Source: an uncultured Erysipelotrichaceae bacterium (GTDB lineage: Bacteria; Bacillota_I; Bacilli_A; Erysipelotrichales; Erysipelotrichaceae). From it: a DNA stretch of 7,997 nt. The notes beneath the pieces were generated by a model, which was not told the origin of the DNA, searched no databases, and worked only from the letters and a program-made list of their open reading frames with translations. Location of the stretch: the NCBI GenBank assembly GCA_902782955.1, contig CACZPD010000121.1, forward strand, positions 1 to 7,997, read 5' to 3'. The position numbers and the translations under genes were made by a program. Position 1 is the first letter of the stretch, and each line of letters begins with the position of its first letter. Positions 1-5,601 of the stretch are shown piece after piece.

Positions 1-101
1 AAGGAATACGGTCTTCCGGCATTCCGGAAGCGTACGGGAATCGTATATTTATAGACAACGGGTTCTTCCGCAGGATTCAGATCTTCAAATGCTGTGCTCA
101 T
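1..101 (-). CDS. ricT: RicT/YaaT (PSP1-domain) protein, N-terminal fragment, cut by window edge
   Basis: Only the first 33 codons are visible; the rest lies beyond position 1. The start ATG is at 101-99, with a GGAGG ribosome site at 111-115, nine bases upstream and inside holB. The reading frame overlaps the end of holB by 17 bases. After a roughly 17-residue acidic leader (MSTAFEDLNPAEEP...) comes IPVRFRNAGRPYS, which resembles the GVRFKKAGKIYYF opening of Bacillus subtilis YaaT/RicT. In B. subtilis, RicT forms the Y-complex with RicA and RicF, carries iron-sulfur clusters and assists RNase Y maturation of mRNA. The position directly after holB is the usual place for this gene in Firmicutes and is a large part of the call. 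The leader makes the protein longer at its N-terminus than my recollection of the B. subtilis protein. The fragment is too short to confirm the PSP1 domain. Confidence 0.75.
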   Translation of the reverse strand, partial: MSTAFEDLNPAEEPVVYKYTIPVRFRNAGRPYS

Positions 102-1074
102 CCTGTTGTTCCTCCAATCTGTAAACAGCCTGATACATGACCAGGTTCAGGTCATTGTATCTGCTGCACTTATCTTTCTGTTCTGATGCGATCCGGATGA
201 TCTCCGCACACCGTGCAGGCGTCATGCCGGAACTTCTCACCGCACCATAATACCATGACGGACCTTTTTCGTCATGAAGAATCACATCACGGGCATAAAC
301 GGCAAGCAATGTAAAAAATATGGAAAGCAGGGAAATATTCTTTTCCTTTTCCTTGAAGCGGTAGGAAATATCATAGTCGATCAGCAGTTCGTCCCGCAGC
401 GCCTCAAGATTCAGATACTGCCGGAACATGCGCAGTGCTCTTTCATAGATATCACTTCCTGCCAGGTCTTTCATCTCCGCAGGATCCGTGCATACACATG
501 AAACAAAATACGCATCCTCTTCCGGAACGCCCGCCTGCAGGGCAAGCGCATACCGGTCTTCCTGTTTCATCGGTCGGAACGGCAGAACCGTGCACCGCGA
601 GATGATCGTCGGCAGGATCCGGCTCAGGTTGTCCGTGGTCAGGACTGCCGTAACGCCGGATGCCGGTTCCTCCAGGAATTTCAGCAGGCTGTTCATCGCG
701 GCAGGGCTGGCATTCTCCAGATTCAGGATGATATAGACTTTCCGTCCGTTTCCCCCTTCCAGGGCCGTTTTGGAAAACCTGCTCTGGATATCATCCACAT
801 CGTTTTTGGAGACTGCCTTTTCCTTTCCGTCCAGCATGATCACATCCGGATGGATGTTCTCCTGTATCCTTGAACAGATATTGCAGGCCTCACAGCCGAA
901 CACATTTCCTTCCGTGCATAAAAGACTCTGCGCGAATAATACGGCAGCGTCTTTTTTTGCGGGTGTTTCCGGACCGGTGAACAGATACGCGTTGGCGACC
1001 CTGTTATCTTTCAGGGCATTGTACATCGCCCGGAATACGACCGGCTGCTGTTGTTCAAGAATCTCTTTCCGCAT
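85..1074 (-). CDS. holB: DNA polymerase III delta-prime subunit
   Basis: This is a 329-residue clamp-loader subunit that helps load the sliding clamp on DNA. It reads as an AAA+ protein without ATPase function. The P-loop position reads GPETPAKKDA (residues 34-43) and lacks the GKT/S core, as is normal for delta-prime. A zinc-finger cysteine set is present at C53, C61, C64 and C67. NSLLKFLEEP lies at 128-137, and the conserved SRC motif, which supplies the arginine finger in the clamp loader, is at 159-161 (R160). The C-terminal third is the divergent collar region. The start at 1074 gives the expected N-terminus just before the NNR-x-x-HAYLF-like segment (here DNRVANAYLF). It is preceded by AAAGGA seven bases upstream, inside tmk. 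The frame overlaps tmk by 20 bases and ricT by 17, which suggests translational coupling in one operon. In B. subtilis, small genes (yaaQ, yaaR) lie between tmk and holB; they are absent here. Confidence 0.95.
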   Translation of the reverse strand: MRKEILEQQQPVVFRAMYNALKDNRVANAYLFTGPETPAKKDAAVLFAQSLLCTEGNVFGCEACNICSRIQENIHPDVIMLDGKEKAVSKNDVDDIQSRFSKTALEGGNGRKVYIILNLENASPAAMNSLLKFLEEPASGVTAVLTTDNLSRILPTIISRCTVLPFRPMKQEDRYALALQAGVPEEDAYFVSCVCTDPAEMKDLAGSDIYERALRMFRQYLNLEALRDELLIDYDISYRFKEKEKNISLLSIFFTLLAVYARDVILHDEKGPSWYYGAVRSSGMTPARCAEIIRIASEQKDKCSRYNDLNLVMYQAVYRLEEQQDEHSI

Positions 1075-1693
1075 CCAGCAATCCTTTGACAGCCTGATAC
1101 GCTTCTTCGATCACGGTATCCGCGTCTTTCGAAGCATCCAGTACGATCATTCTCTCCGGATACATCCGGATCACTTTCTGATAACCTTCATATACGCGCT
1201 GATGGAAAGCCAGTCCTTCCTGGTCCAGCCGGTCCAGATAACTGCGGCTGCCGATCCGCTTCAGGCCCGTTTCGGCATCCACATTCAGAAATACGGTCTT
1301 GTCCGGCAGATAGCCTTCGATCGCGAACTCATTGATGGCATATACTTTTTCAATGCCGAGCTCCCTGCCGCATCCCTGATAGGCAAGCGAACTGTCCACA
1401 AACCTGTCACTGATGATCGTGATCCCCGCTTCCACTGCCGGGATCACTTTCTCCACCAGGTGCTGCCGGCGGCTTGCGGCATAGAGCAGCGCTTCCGTCC
1501 GCGCATCCATCGCCGTGTTTTTCGGATCCAGGATCACACTGCGGATCTGTTCCGCAATATCGATTCCGCCCGGTTCCCTTGTATAGCGTACAGGATATCC
1601 TTCCTGTTCCAGTTTCTTCGCGACCGCTGTGCTGACAGTCGTCTTTCCGCTGCCGTCCGGTCCTTCAAATGTGATAAATAACCCTTTTTTCAT
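1055..1693 (-). CDS. tmk: Thymidylate kinase (dTMP kinase)
   Basis: This 212-residue cytoplasmic enzyme phosphorylates dTMP to dTDP with ATP, an essential step of dTTP synthesis. The P-loop is GPDGSGKT at residues 11-18, TREPGG (dTMP-binding) is at 38-43, the DRF motif with the following SSLAYQG is at 96-107, and an arginine-containing LID-like stretch (GSRSYLDRLDQEG) follows in the C-terminal half. Length and N-terminus (MKKGLFITFEGPDGSGKTT) match the family, so the start at 1693 is secure. No good ribosome site precedes it: the bases just upstream are AATCAAGAGT. A TATAAT box lies at 1706-1701 on this strand, so transcription may begin at or next to the ATG. It appears to be the first gene of tmk-holB-ricT; its last 20 bases overlap holB. 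Confidence 0.97.
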   Translation of the reverse strand: MKKGLFITFEGPDGSGKTTVSTAVAKKLEQEGYPVRYTREPGGIDIAEQIRSVILDPKNTAMDARTEALLYAASRRQHLVEKVIPAVEAGITIISDRFVDSSLAYQGCGRELGIEKVYAINEFAIEGYLPDKTVFLNVDAETGLKRIGSRSYLDRLDQEGLAFHQRVYEGYQKVIRMYPERMIVLDASKDADTVIEEAYQAVKGLLDAERDS

Positions 1694-1697
1694 ACTC

Positions 1698-1726
1698 TTG
1701 ATTATATCACGGCATATGCGTATAAT
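1698..1726 (+). promoter_or_regulatory. Sigma-A type promoter for the VanZ-like gene
   Basis: TTGATT (1698-1703, four of six consensus bases), a 17-base spacer, and a perfect TATAAT (1721-1726). The ribosome site GGAGG follows at 1743-1747, five bases before the ATG at 1753. The -35 box overlaps the -10 box of the minus-strand tmk promoter candidate, so RNA polymerase could probably not occupy both at once. Confidence 0.65.
1701..1706 (-). promoter_or_regulatory. Candidate -10 box for the tmk-holB-ricT operon
   Basis: The minus strand reads TATAAT here, with only seven bases (CAAGAGT) before the tmk ATG. The matching -35 region at 17-18 bases spacing (GATATT or TGATAT on this strand) is poor. 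A TTGAAA at 1736-1731 is 24 bases from the box, too far for a normal promoter. If the box is used, the transcript would begin at or within a base or two of the start codon, giving a nearly leaderless mRNA. It may instead be a chance AT-rich match. Confidence 0.4.
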
Positions 1727-1752
1727 ATCATTTCAATTAAACGGAGGTATTT

Positions 1753-2157
1753 ATGTTCACTGAACTGATATATTGGTTTGTAAGAGTCGCAGCCTACTTC
1801 CGGGACCGGATCGGTGCCTGGAACGAATCAAATTCCGTCGTGCTGGATGACAAGCAGCTTCACTTCCTTGTGATCGGCATCATCGGTCTGTTAATGGTAT
1901 TCGCGATCTATCCGCTGTTTAAATTCCTCGCGAAGAGAAACCACACCATGGTCATCACATGGATCTATGTTTTCACCTGCATGATCGTCCTGACTTTCGC
2001 GATCGAGATCGGCCAGGGCTATTCCGGCACCGGACGTGTCGAAATGGCAGACGTCGTATACGGGCTCGGCGGCTTCATGGCAATGTTCTTCATCTTCGCC
2101 GTCATCCGCGGGATCTACCATCTCATCCGGAATCACTTCAGACACAAAAAAGCGTAA
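1753..2157 (+). CDS. Small VanZ-like integral membrane protein
   Basis: This 134-residue protein has about three hydrophobic segments, at residues 36-58, 67-87 and 100-122, with a positively charged C-terminal tail (HLIRNHFRHKKA). An N-terminal amphipathic stretch (LIYWFVRVAAYF) precedes them. The polar pattern is that of VanZ-like proteins: DDKQLHF at 32-38 (D33, K34, H37) before the first segment, then E85 and Q88 at the end of the second, and R95, D100 and G104 leading into the third. VanZ lowers teicoplanin susceptibility in enterococci, but most chromosomal VanZ-like proteins have no known function and no resistance role should be inferred. The gene stands alone, with its own promoter (1698-1726), ribosome site GGAGG (1743-1747) and terminator (2164-2208). 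It is divergent from tmk and convergent with the SGNH hydrolase gene. Family assignment is by motif pattern only. Confidence 0.7.
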   Translation: MFTELIYWFVRVAAYFRDRIGAWNESNSVVLDDKQLHFLVIGIIGLLMVFAIYPLFKFLAKRNHTMVITWIYVFTCMIVLTFAIEIGQGYSGTGRVEMADVVYGLGGFMAMFFIFAVIRGIYHLIRNHFRHKKA

Positions 2158-2163
2158 AACAAC

Positions 2164-2208
2164 AGCCATATCCCGGAATGTATCAGTTCCGAAGGATATG
2201 GCTTTTTT
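2164..2208 (+). terminator. Rho-independent terminator of the VanZ-like gene
   Basis: AGCCATATCC (2164-2173) pairs perfectly with GGATATGGCT (2194-2203). CGGAA/TTCCG (2174-2178 with 2187-2191) extends the stem past a two-base AA bulge, and the loop is TGTATCAG. Six Ts follow at 2203-2208. The hairpin starts six bases after the stop codon. Read on the other strand, the stem is followed only by a broken T-run (GTTGTTTT), so it may weakly back up termination of the convergent SGNH gene. Confidence 0.9.
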
Positions 2209-2219
2209 AAACTCAATAT

Positions 2220-2244
2220 AAAAACAGCGCAATATATGCACTGT
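2220..2244 (-). terminator. Rho-independent terminator of the mgtE-SGNH hydrolase operon
   Basis: On the minus strand, ACAGTGC (2244-2238) pairs with GCGCTGT (2230-2224) through seven pairs, including one G-T wobble, around the loop ATATATT. Ts follow immediately (2224-2220). The stem begins at the base after the hydrolase stop codon. It is a short hairpin, but well placed for this operon. Confidence 0.75.
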
Positions 2245-2937
2245 TCAGTCCTGTTGGATCAATGTATCGACTTCCCGCAGGATCTTTCCGGCTTTCTCGG
2301 GGTCGCAGGGTATAAACCGCGTGTCATCCAGGGAAGCCGTAGGGAACTCTTTTTCAAAATCGACCCTGTAGTCGATGATCGTTTCCGGTATGCGGATCTC
2401 CCCTTCCGGATGCAGGGTCCTGCACAGAGTCATGGCGATCAGGAGATCCCCGTACGGCGAAGCGTGCTCGCCGTCTTTATAAAACAGTTCAATTTCCGGA
2501 TGTTTTTCCAGCATCCTCTGCCATACTTTTCCGACCGGTGCAACGCGTGTTCCCGTTTCCGCCCCGAGCTTCTCATATACCCGGATCATCTTCTCCTGGT
2601 TTTCCGGATGGACCTTCTCTGCCCAGGTCATGAACAGTACCGGTTCCGTCCCGCAGGCACGGCACAGTTCGATGATTTTCCTGCCGTTTTCCATGGTCGT
2701 TTCTTCTTCCGGGAAAGGATGTGCCGCCTGCTGTATGACGCAGTAATCAAAATGTCCGTACAGCAGCTGGTACCGGTAGGAAAGATATTCCTTCCGGTGC
2801 CATTCCAGGCTCCTCCCCGAATATGCCAGCATCACCGCTTCATTCTCAATGCCGAATGAATCCCGGTACAGCGTCTGAAACAGGTACGGCATATCATTCA
2901 TATATGTATGACTGTTTCCGATAAACAATGTCTTCAT
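2245..2937 (-). CDS. SGNH/GDSL-family hydrolase (DUF4886-like), cytoplasmic
   Basis: This 230-residue protein has the SGNH-hydrolase layout. Block I is FIGNSHTY (residues 5-12) with nucleophile S9. YSGRSLEWH (39-47) probably supplies the block II glycine. Block III reads DYCVIQQAAH (64-73), with glutamines where many relatives have GxND. The catalytic Asp-His pair is in KDGEHASPYG (D155, H158). These enzymes hydrolyse esters of lipids, sugars or acylated polymers; the substrate cannot be told here. No signal peptide or membrane segment is visible, so it should act in the cytoplasm. The start at 2937 puts GNSH almost at the N-terminus, as usual for compact members. Its ATG lies 11 bases after the mgtE stop with only a weak ribosome site (AACAGG), so translation is probably coupled to mgtE. 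A role linked to magnesium transport is not implied by known members of the family. Confidence 0.85.
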   Translation of the reverse strand: MKTLFIGNSHTYMNDMPYLFQTLYRDSFGIENEAVMLAYSGRSLEWHRKEYLSYRYQLLYGHFDYCVIQQAAHPFPEEETTMENGRKIIELCRACGTEPVLFMTWAEKVHPENQEKMIRVYEKLGAETGTRVAPVGKVWQRMLEKHPEIELFYKDGEHASPYGDLLIAMTLCRTLHPEGEIRIPETIIDYRVDFEKEFPTASLDDTRFIPCDPEKAGKILREVDTLIQQD

Positions 2938-2948
2938 GGTATTGCCTG

Positions 2949-4331
2949 TTATAGATGCAGAAGCATGCGCGCAAACTGGAAGTAGATCAGCAGGGAAATG
3001 GCATCCACGATCGTAGTGATGAACGGTGACGCCATAACGGCCGGGTCAAATCCCAGGGCTTTTGCGAAGATCGGCAGCGAGCAACCGACCAGCTTAGCCG
3101 CAAATACAGTAAATACCAGGGTCGTGCAGATGACGAGCGCAACCTTTAATGTGATCGGGTTATGGAACAGCATCTTGTCGATCAGCATCAACTTCACGAA
3201 ATTGCAGCAGGCAAGGATAATGCCGATCACGACTGCCACGCGGATCTCTTTCCAGATGACCTTGGCCAGATCCTTTAAAGTGATCTCCTCCAGGGAGATA
3301 CCGCGGATCACGGTAACGCTGGCCTGCGAGCCGCAGTTTCCGCCCGTATCCATCAGCATCGGGATATACGCGTTCAGCACCGTTACGGCAGCCAGCGCAT
3401 CCTCAAACGAGGAAATGATCTGGCCGGTAAACGTTGCGGACACCATCAGCAGCAGAAGCCAGGGAATACGCGACTTGACCGTCTCCATGATCCCCGTGCT
3501 CAGGTATGGCTTATAGGTAGGCGCGATAGCGGCCATCTTTTCAATATCTTCGGTGGTCTCTTCGGTCAGGACGTCGATCGCGTCATCGATGGTAACGATA
3601 CCGACCAGCCTGTTTTCCTTGTCCACGACCGGCATGGTCAGGAAGTCGTACTTCTCAAACTTACGGGCTGTTTCTTCCTGGTCATCCAGCGTTGAAGCAG
3701 AAATGATATTGTCATCCATGATCTCCTTCATGGTGTCATGTTCATCAGCCAGAAGGAGTGTACGGATGGAAACATAGCCAAGCAGATGTCTGTCCACATC
3801 CACCACGTACATAACGTTGATCGTTTCCATATCCTGTCCGACACGGCGGATCTTCTTCAAAGCATCTTCCACGGTGAGGTTGATCTTGAGATCGATATAC
3901 TCCGTGGTCATGATCGACCCGGTCGAATCTTCCGGGTACTGCAGGATATTGTTTATATTTTTCCGTGTCTCGGGGTCTGCCGTAGCCAGGATCCTTCTGA
4001 CGACATTGGCAGGCATCTCTTCGATGATGTCGACCGCGTCATCCAGATACAGCTCGTCGATGACTTCTTTCAGCTCTGATTTGGAGAAGCCTTTGATCAG
4101 GCTTTCCTGGGAGTCGGTATCCAGCTCGACGAAAACCTCCGCGGCCGGTTCCTTCGGGAGAAGACGGAAAACGACAGGAATGGTGTCTTCCGGCAGACTT
4201 TCCATGATATAGGCGATGTCTACCGGCTCCAGATCCATAAGTGTGTCCCTTGCCTCCACGTACTTCTTTCCCTTGAGATAAGATTCCATTCTTTCAATCA
4301 GATCATGAAAATTCTCTTTCTGATAATTCAT
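2949..4331 (-). CDS. mgtE: MgtE-family magnesium channel/transporter
   Basis: This is a 460-residue inner-membrane Mg2+ channel. The cytoplasmic N domain (about 8-130) consists of acidic helical repeats (LEPVDIAYIMESLPED, LYLDDAVDIIEEMP). Two CBS domains follow (about 135-255, with SIMTTEYI and DFLTMPVVDKENRLVGIVTIDDA). A connecting helix then leads to five membrane segments between about 285 and 458. The pore signature is PMLMDTGGNCGSQ (324-336). D443 in TTIVDAISLL matches the aspartate that forms the Mg2+ selectivity site in the Thermus thermophilus structure. In characterised members the N and CBS domains bind Mg2+ and close the pore when cytosolic Mg2+ is high. I chose the ATG at 4331, not one ten codons upstream, because AAAGGAGG (4348-4341) and a second GGAGG lie directly before it; the upstream start would put the ribosome site inside the gene. 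First gene of a pair with the SGNH hydrolase. Confidence 0.96.
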   Translation of the reverse strand: MNYQKENFHDLIERMESYLKGKKYVEARDTLMDLEPVDIAYIMESLPEDTIPVVFRLLPKEPAAEVFVELDTDSQESLIKGFSKSELKEVIDELYLDDAVDIIEEMPANVVRRILATADPETRKNINNILQYPEDSTGSIMTTEYIDLKINLTVEDALKKIRRVGQDMETINVMYVVDVDRHLLGYVSIRTLLLADEHDTMKEIMDDNIISASTLDDQEETARKFEKYDFLTMPVVDKENRLVGIVTIDDAIDVLTEETTEDIEKMAAIAPTYKPYLSTGIMETVKSRIPWLLLLMVSATFTGQIISSFEDALAAVTVLNAYIPMLMDTGGNCGSQASVTVIRGISLEEITLKDLAKVIWKEIRVAVVIGIILACCNFVKLMLIDKMLFHNPITLKVALVICTTLVFTVFAAKLVGCSLPIFAKALGFDPAVMASPFITTIVDAISLLIYFQFARMLLHL

Positions 4332-4365
4332 GTCATCCTCCCTCCTTTGAGTACACTTCAATCCT

Positions 4366-4394
4366 ATTTTGAATCAATTCGGCATAAAGCGCAA
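4366..4394 (-). promoter_or_regulatory. Weak promoter candidate for mgtE
   Basis: The minus strand reads TTGCGC (4394-4389), a 17-base spacer and CAAAAT (4371-4366), with three and four of six consensus bases. It lies between the fructokinase terminator and the mgtE ribosome site and would give a leader of roughly 25-30 bases. The match is modest, but the gap leaves few alternatives. No riboswitch-sized leader fits. Confidence 0.35.
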
Positions 4395-4399
4395 CGATT

Positions 4400-4436
4400 A
4401 AAAAAAGAACGGACAGCCCGCTTACGGCTTCCGTTC
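4400..4436 (-). terminator. Rho-independent terminator of the fructokinase gene
   Basis: GAACGGA (4407-4413) pairs with TCCGTTC (4430-4436), and after a single bulged C, AGCC (4415-4418) pairs with GGCT (4426-4429). The loop is seven bases. On the minus strand seven Ts follow (4406-4400). It lies 33 bases beyond the fructokinase stop codon and separates that gene from mgtE transcribed in the same direction. A run of Ts also follows on the plus strand (4438-4442), but no plus-strand gene ends there. Confidence 0.88.
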
Positions 4437-4469
4437 ATTTTTCTGATTCCTGCTGTTTTTCTGCCTGTA

Positions 4470-5441
4470 TTATTCGCGGGAAGCGATGAATGCATTGACC
4501 TCTTCCAGCGTCGGCATGACACGCAGCGCGCCCTTCTTTGTCGTAACCAGGGACGCTGCCGCATTGGCCTGTTTCAGGACCTTCATCATGGTCTCTTCAT
4601 CCATATCCAGTCCGTAATCCAGGATGCCGCTCAGCATATTGGCGCAGAATGTGTCGCCGGCACCTGTTGTTTCAATTGTGCCGTCCTGCAGATAAGCAGC
4701 TTTTTCCACACGCTTGCCGTCCAGGTAGATGCGGCTTCCGTCCGGTCCCATGGACAGGGCGATGAATTTCAGGTTCGGATAAGCAGCTTTCAGTGCCGCA
4801 ATGCCTTCGTCAAAGTCTTCTTTGCCTGTGAACCAGATGATCTCATTGTCACTGATCTTCAGGATATCGCTCTGTTTCATGCCCCAGTCGATCTGTTCCT
4901 TGGCATGGTCCAGTGTTTCCCACAGCGGTTCCCTGAGGTTCGGGTCAAAGGAGATCAGCGCGCCGGCTTCCTTTGCGCACGCAATTGCCTTCTTCGTCGC
5001 GGAACGTACCGGCTCATCTGTCAGGGACAGCGAACCGAAATGGAAGATCTTCGCCTCTTTGATGAAATCCGGGTCGATCTCATCTTCCGTTAACATGATA
5101 TCCGCGCCGGGTTTGCGGTAGAACGCGAAATCACGGTCTCCGTCTGCCTTCTTCAATACGATTGCCAGGGTCGTATGGATCTCCGGATCCATCTTCAGAT
5201 GGGAAGCGTCGATTCCCTGCTCTTTGATCGCGTCCGCAAGGTTGCGTCCGAACTGGTCTTCACCGACTTTTCCGACAAACGCTGTTTTCTTGCCCAGTCT
5301 CTGCAGCATGCTCAGTACATTGCAGGGAGCGCCGCCCGGATTGGCTTCCAGAAGCGGGTTGCCCTGCGGGGAGATACCGCTGTCCGTAAAATCGATCAGA
5401 AGTTCGCCTAATGCAATTACATCGTATTTCTTCTCTGTCAT
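4470..5441 (-). CDS. PfkB-family sugar kinase, probably fructokinase (ScrK-like)
   Basis: This 323-residue cytoplasmic kinase is predicted to convert fructose to fructose 6-phosphate with ATP. The first PfkB signature spans GGAPCNVLSMLQRLGKKTAF (36-55) and continues VGKVGEDQFG to 65. FDPNLR is at 165-170. The second signature, with the anion hole and catalytic base, is TTGAGDTFCANMLSG (258-272; D263 is the base). Length and motifs match bacterial fructokinases of the PfkB superfamily better than ribokinase or 1-phosphofructokinase, but substrate specificity in this superfamily is often mis-set by sequence. The start at 5441 has AGGAGG (5455-5450) eight bases upstream. It is a single gene ended by the terminator at 4400-4436 and diverges from the ROK kinase over 160 bases. 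No sucrose hydrolase, transporter or LacI regulator is adjacent, so the sugar source is unknown. Confidence 0.9.
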   Translation of the reverse strand: MTEKKYDVIALGELLIDFTDSGISPQGNPLLEANPGGAPCNVLSMLQRLGKKTAFVGKVGEDQFGRNLADAIKEQGIDASHLKMDPEIHTTLAIVLKKADGDRDFAFYRKPGADIMLTEDEIDPDFIKEAKIFHFGSLSLTDEPVRSATKKAIACAKEAGALISFDPNLREPLWETLDHAKEQIDWGMKQSDILKISDNEIIWFTGKEDFDEGIAALKAAYPNLKFIALSMGPDGSRIYLDGKRVEKAAYLQDGTIETTGAGDTFCANMLSGILDYGLDMDEETMMKVLKQANAAASLVTTKKGALRVMPTLEEVNAFIASRE

Positions 5442-5601
5442 ACATCTATCCTCCTGTTTTCAAATTATGTGTTTGTTTCATTCGATTTCTGACATAATAA
5501 GCATATCACGGAATACTTCGTTTCGTATCCGGTTTCATGCCGAATCATGACCATTGTAATATAAACATGTATTGAAGAATACGCAGAAAGGAACTCATGC
5601 C
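5442..5601. promoter_or_regulatory. Divergent control region between fructokinase and ROK kinase
   Basis: This 160-base gap must hold both promoters. Plus strand: TATAAA (5560-5565) is the best -10 for the ROK gene, without a convincing -35; the ribosome site AAGGA (5588-5592) lies nine bases before its ATG. Minus strand: CATAAT (5469-5464) is a possible -10 for the fructokinase, again with a poor -35; AGGAGG sits at 5455-5450. Two imperfect inverted repeats could be operator sites: GGAATAC-N7-CGTATCC at 5510-5530 (ATAC/GTAT arms with one extra base) and TCATG-CCGAAT-CATGA at 5535-5550. The heptamer GTTTCRT occurs three times (5475, 5520, 5532). Weak -35 boxes on both sides would fit activator or repressor control. 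No clear catabolite-response element was found. Functional meaning is inferred. Confidence 0.4.

Noticed and set aside
770..1681. Long open frame (303 codons) on the plus strand, spanning parts of holB and tmk
   Set aside because: It lies antisense to two well supported genes, has a cysteine-, histidine- and arginine-rich composition typical of a shadow frame, and no ribosome site or recognisable domain.
1753..2157. VanZ-like gene considered as a glycopeptide-resistance determinant
   Set aside because: No vanA/B/H/X/Y/R/S gene is nearby and there are no mobile-element signs. A VanZ-like fold alone does not indicate resistance.
2164..2244. Pair of hairpins considered as a small RNA or attachment site
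   Set aside because: Each hairpin is followed by a T-run on the strand of the gene it ends, and no recombinase or repeat copy is nearby. Two facing terminators explain them.
2236..2859. Open frame of 207 codons on the plus strand opposite the SGNH hydrolase
   Set aside because: It is the shadow of a gene with clear catalytic motifs, and its start lies inside the hydrolase terminator hairpin.
4332..4361. Ten-codon longer N-terminus for MgtE (start at 4361)
   Set aside because: Those codons contain the AAAGGAGG and GGAGG ribosome sites. The ATG at 4331 is correctly spaced from them and gives the normal family N-terminus.
5572..5601. Ten-codon longer N-terminus for the ROK kinase (start at 5572)
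   Set aside because: The ribosome site AAGGA at 5588-5592 falls within those codons, and the ATP motif is expected about eight residues from the start, as given by ATG 5602.
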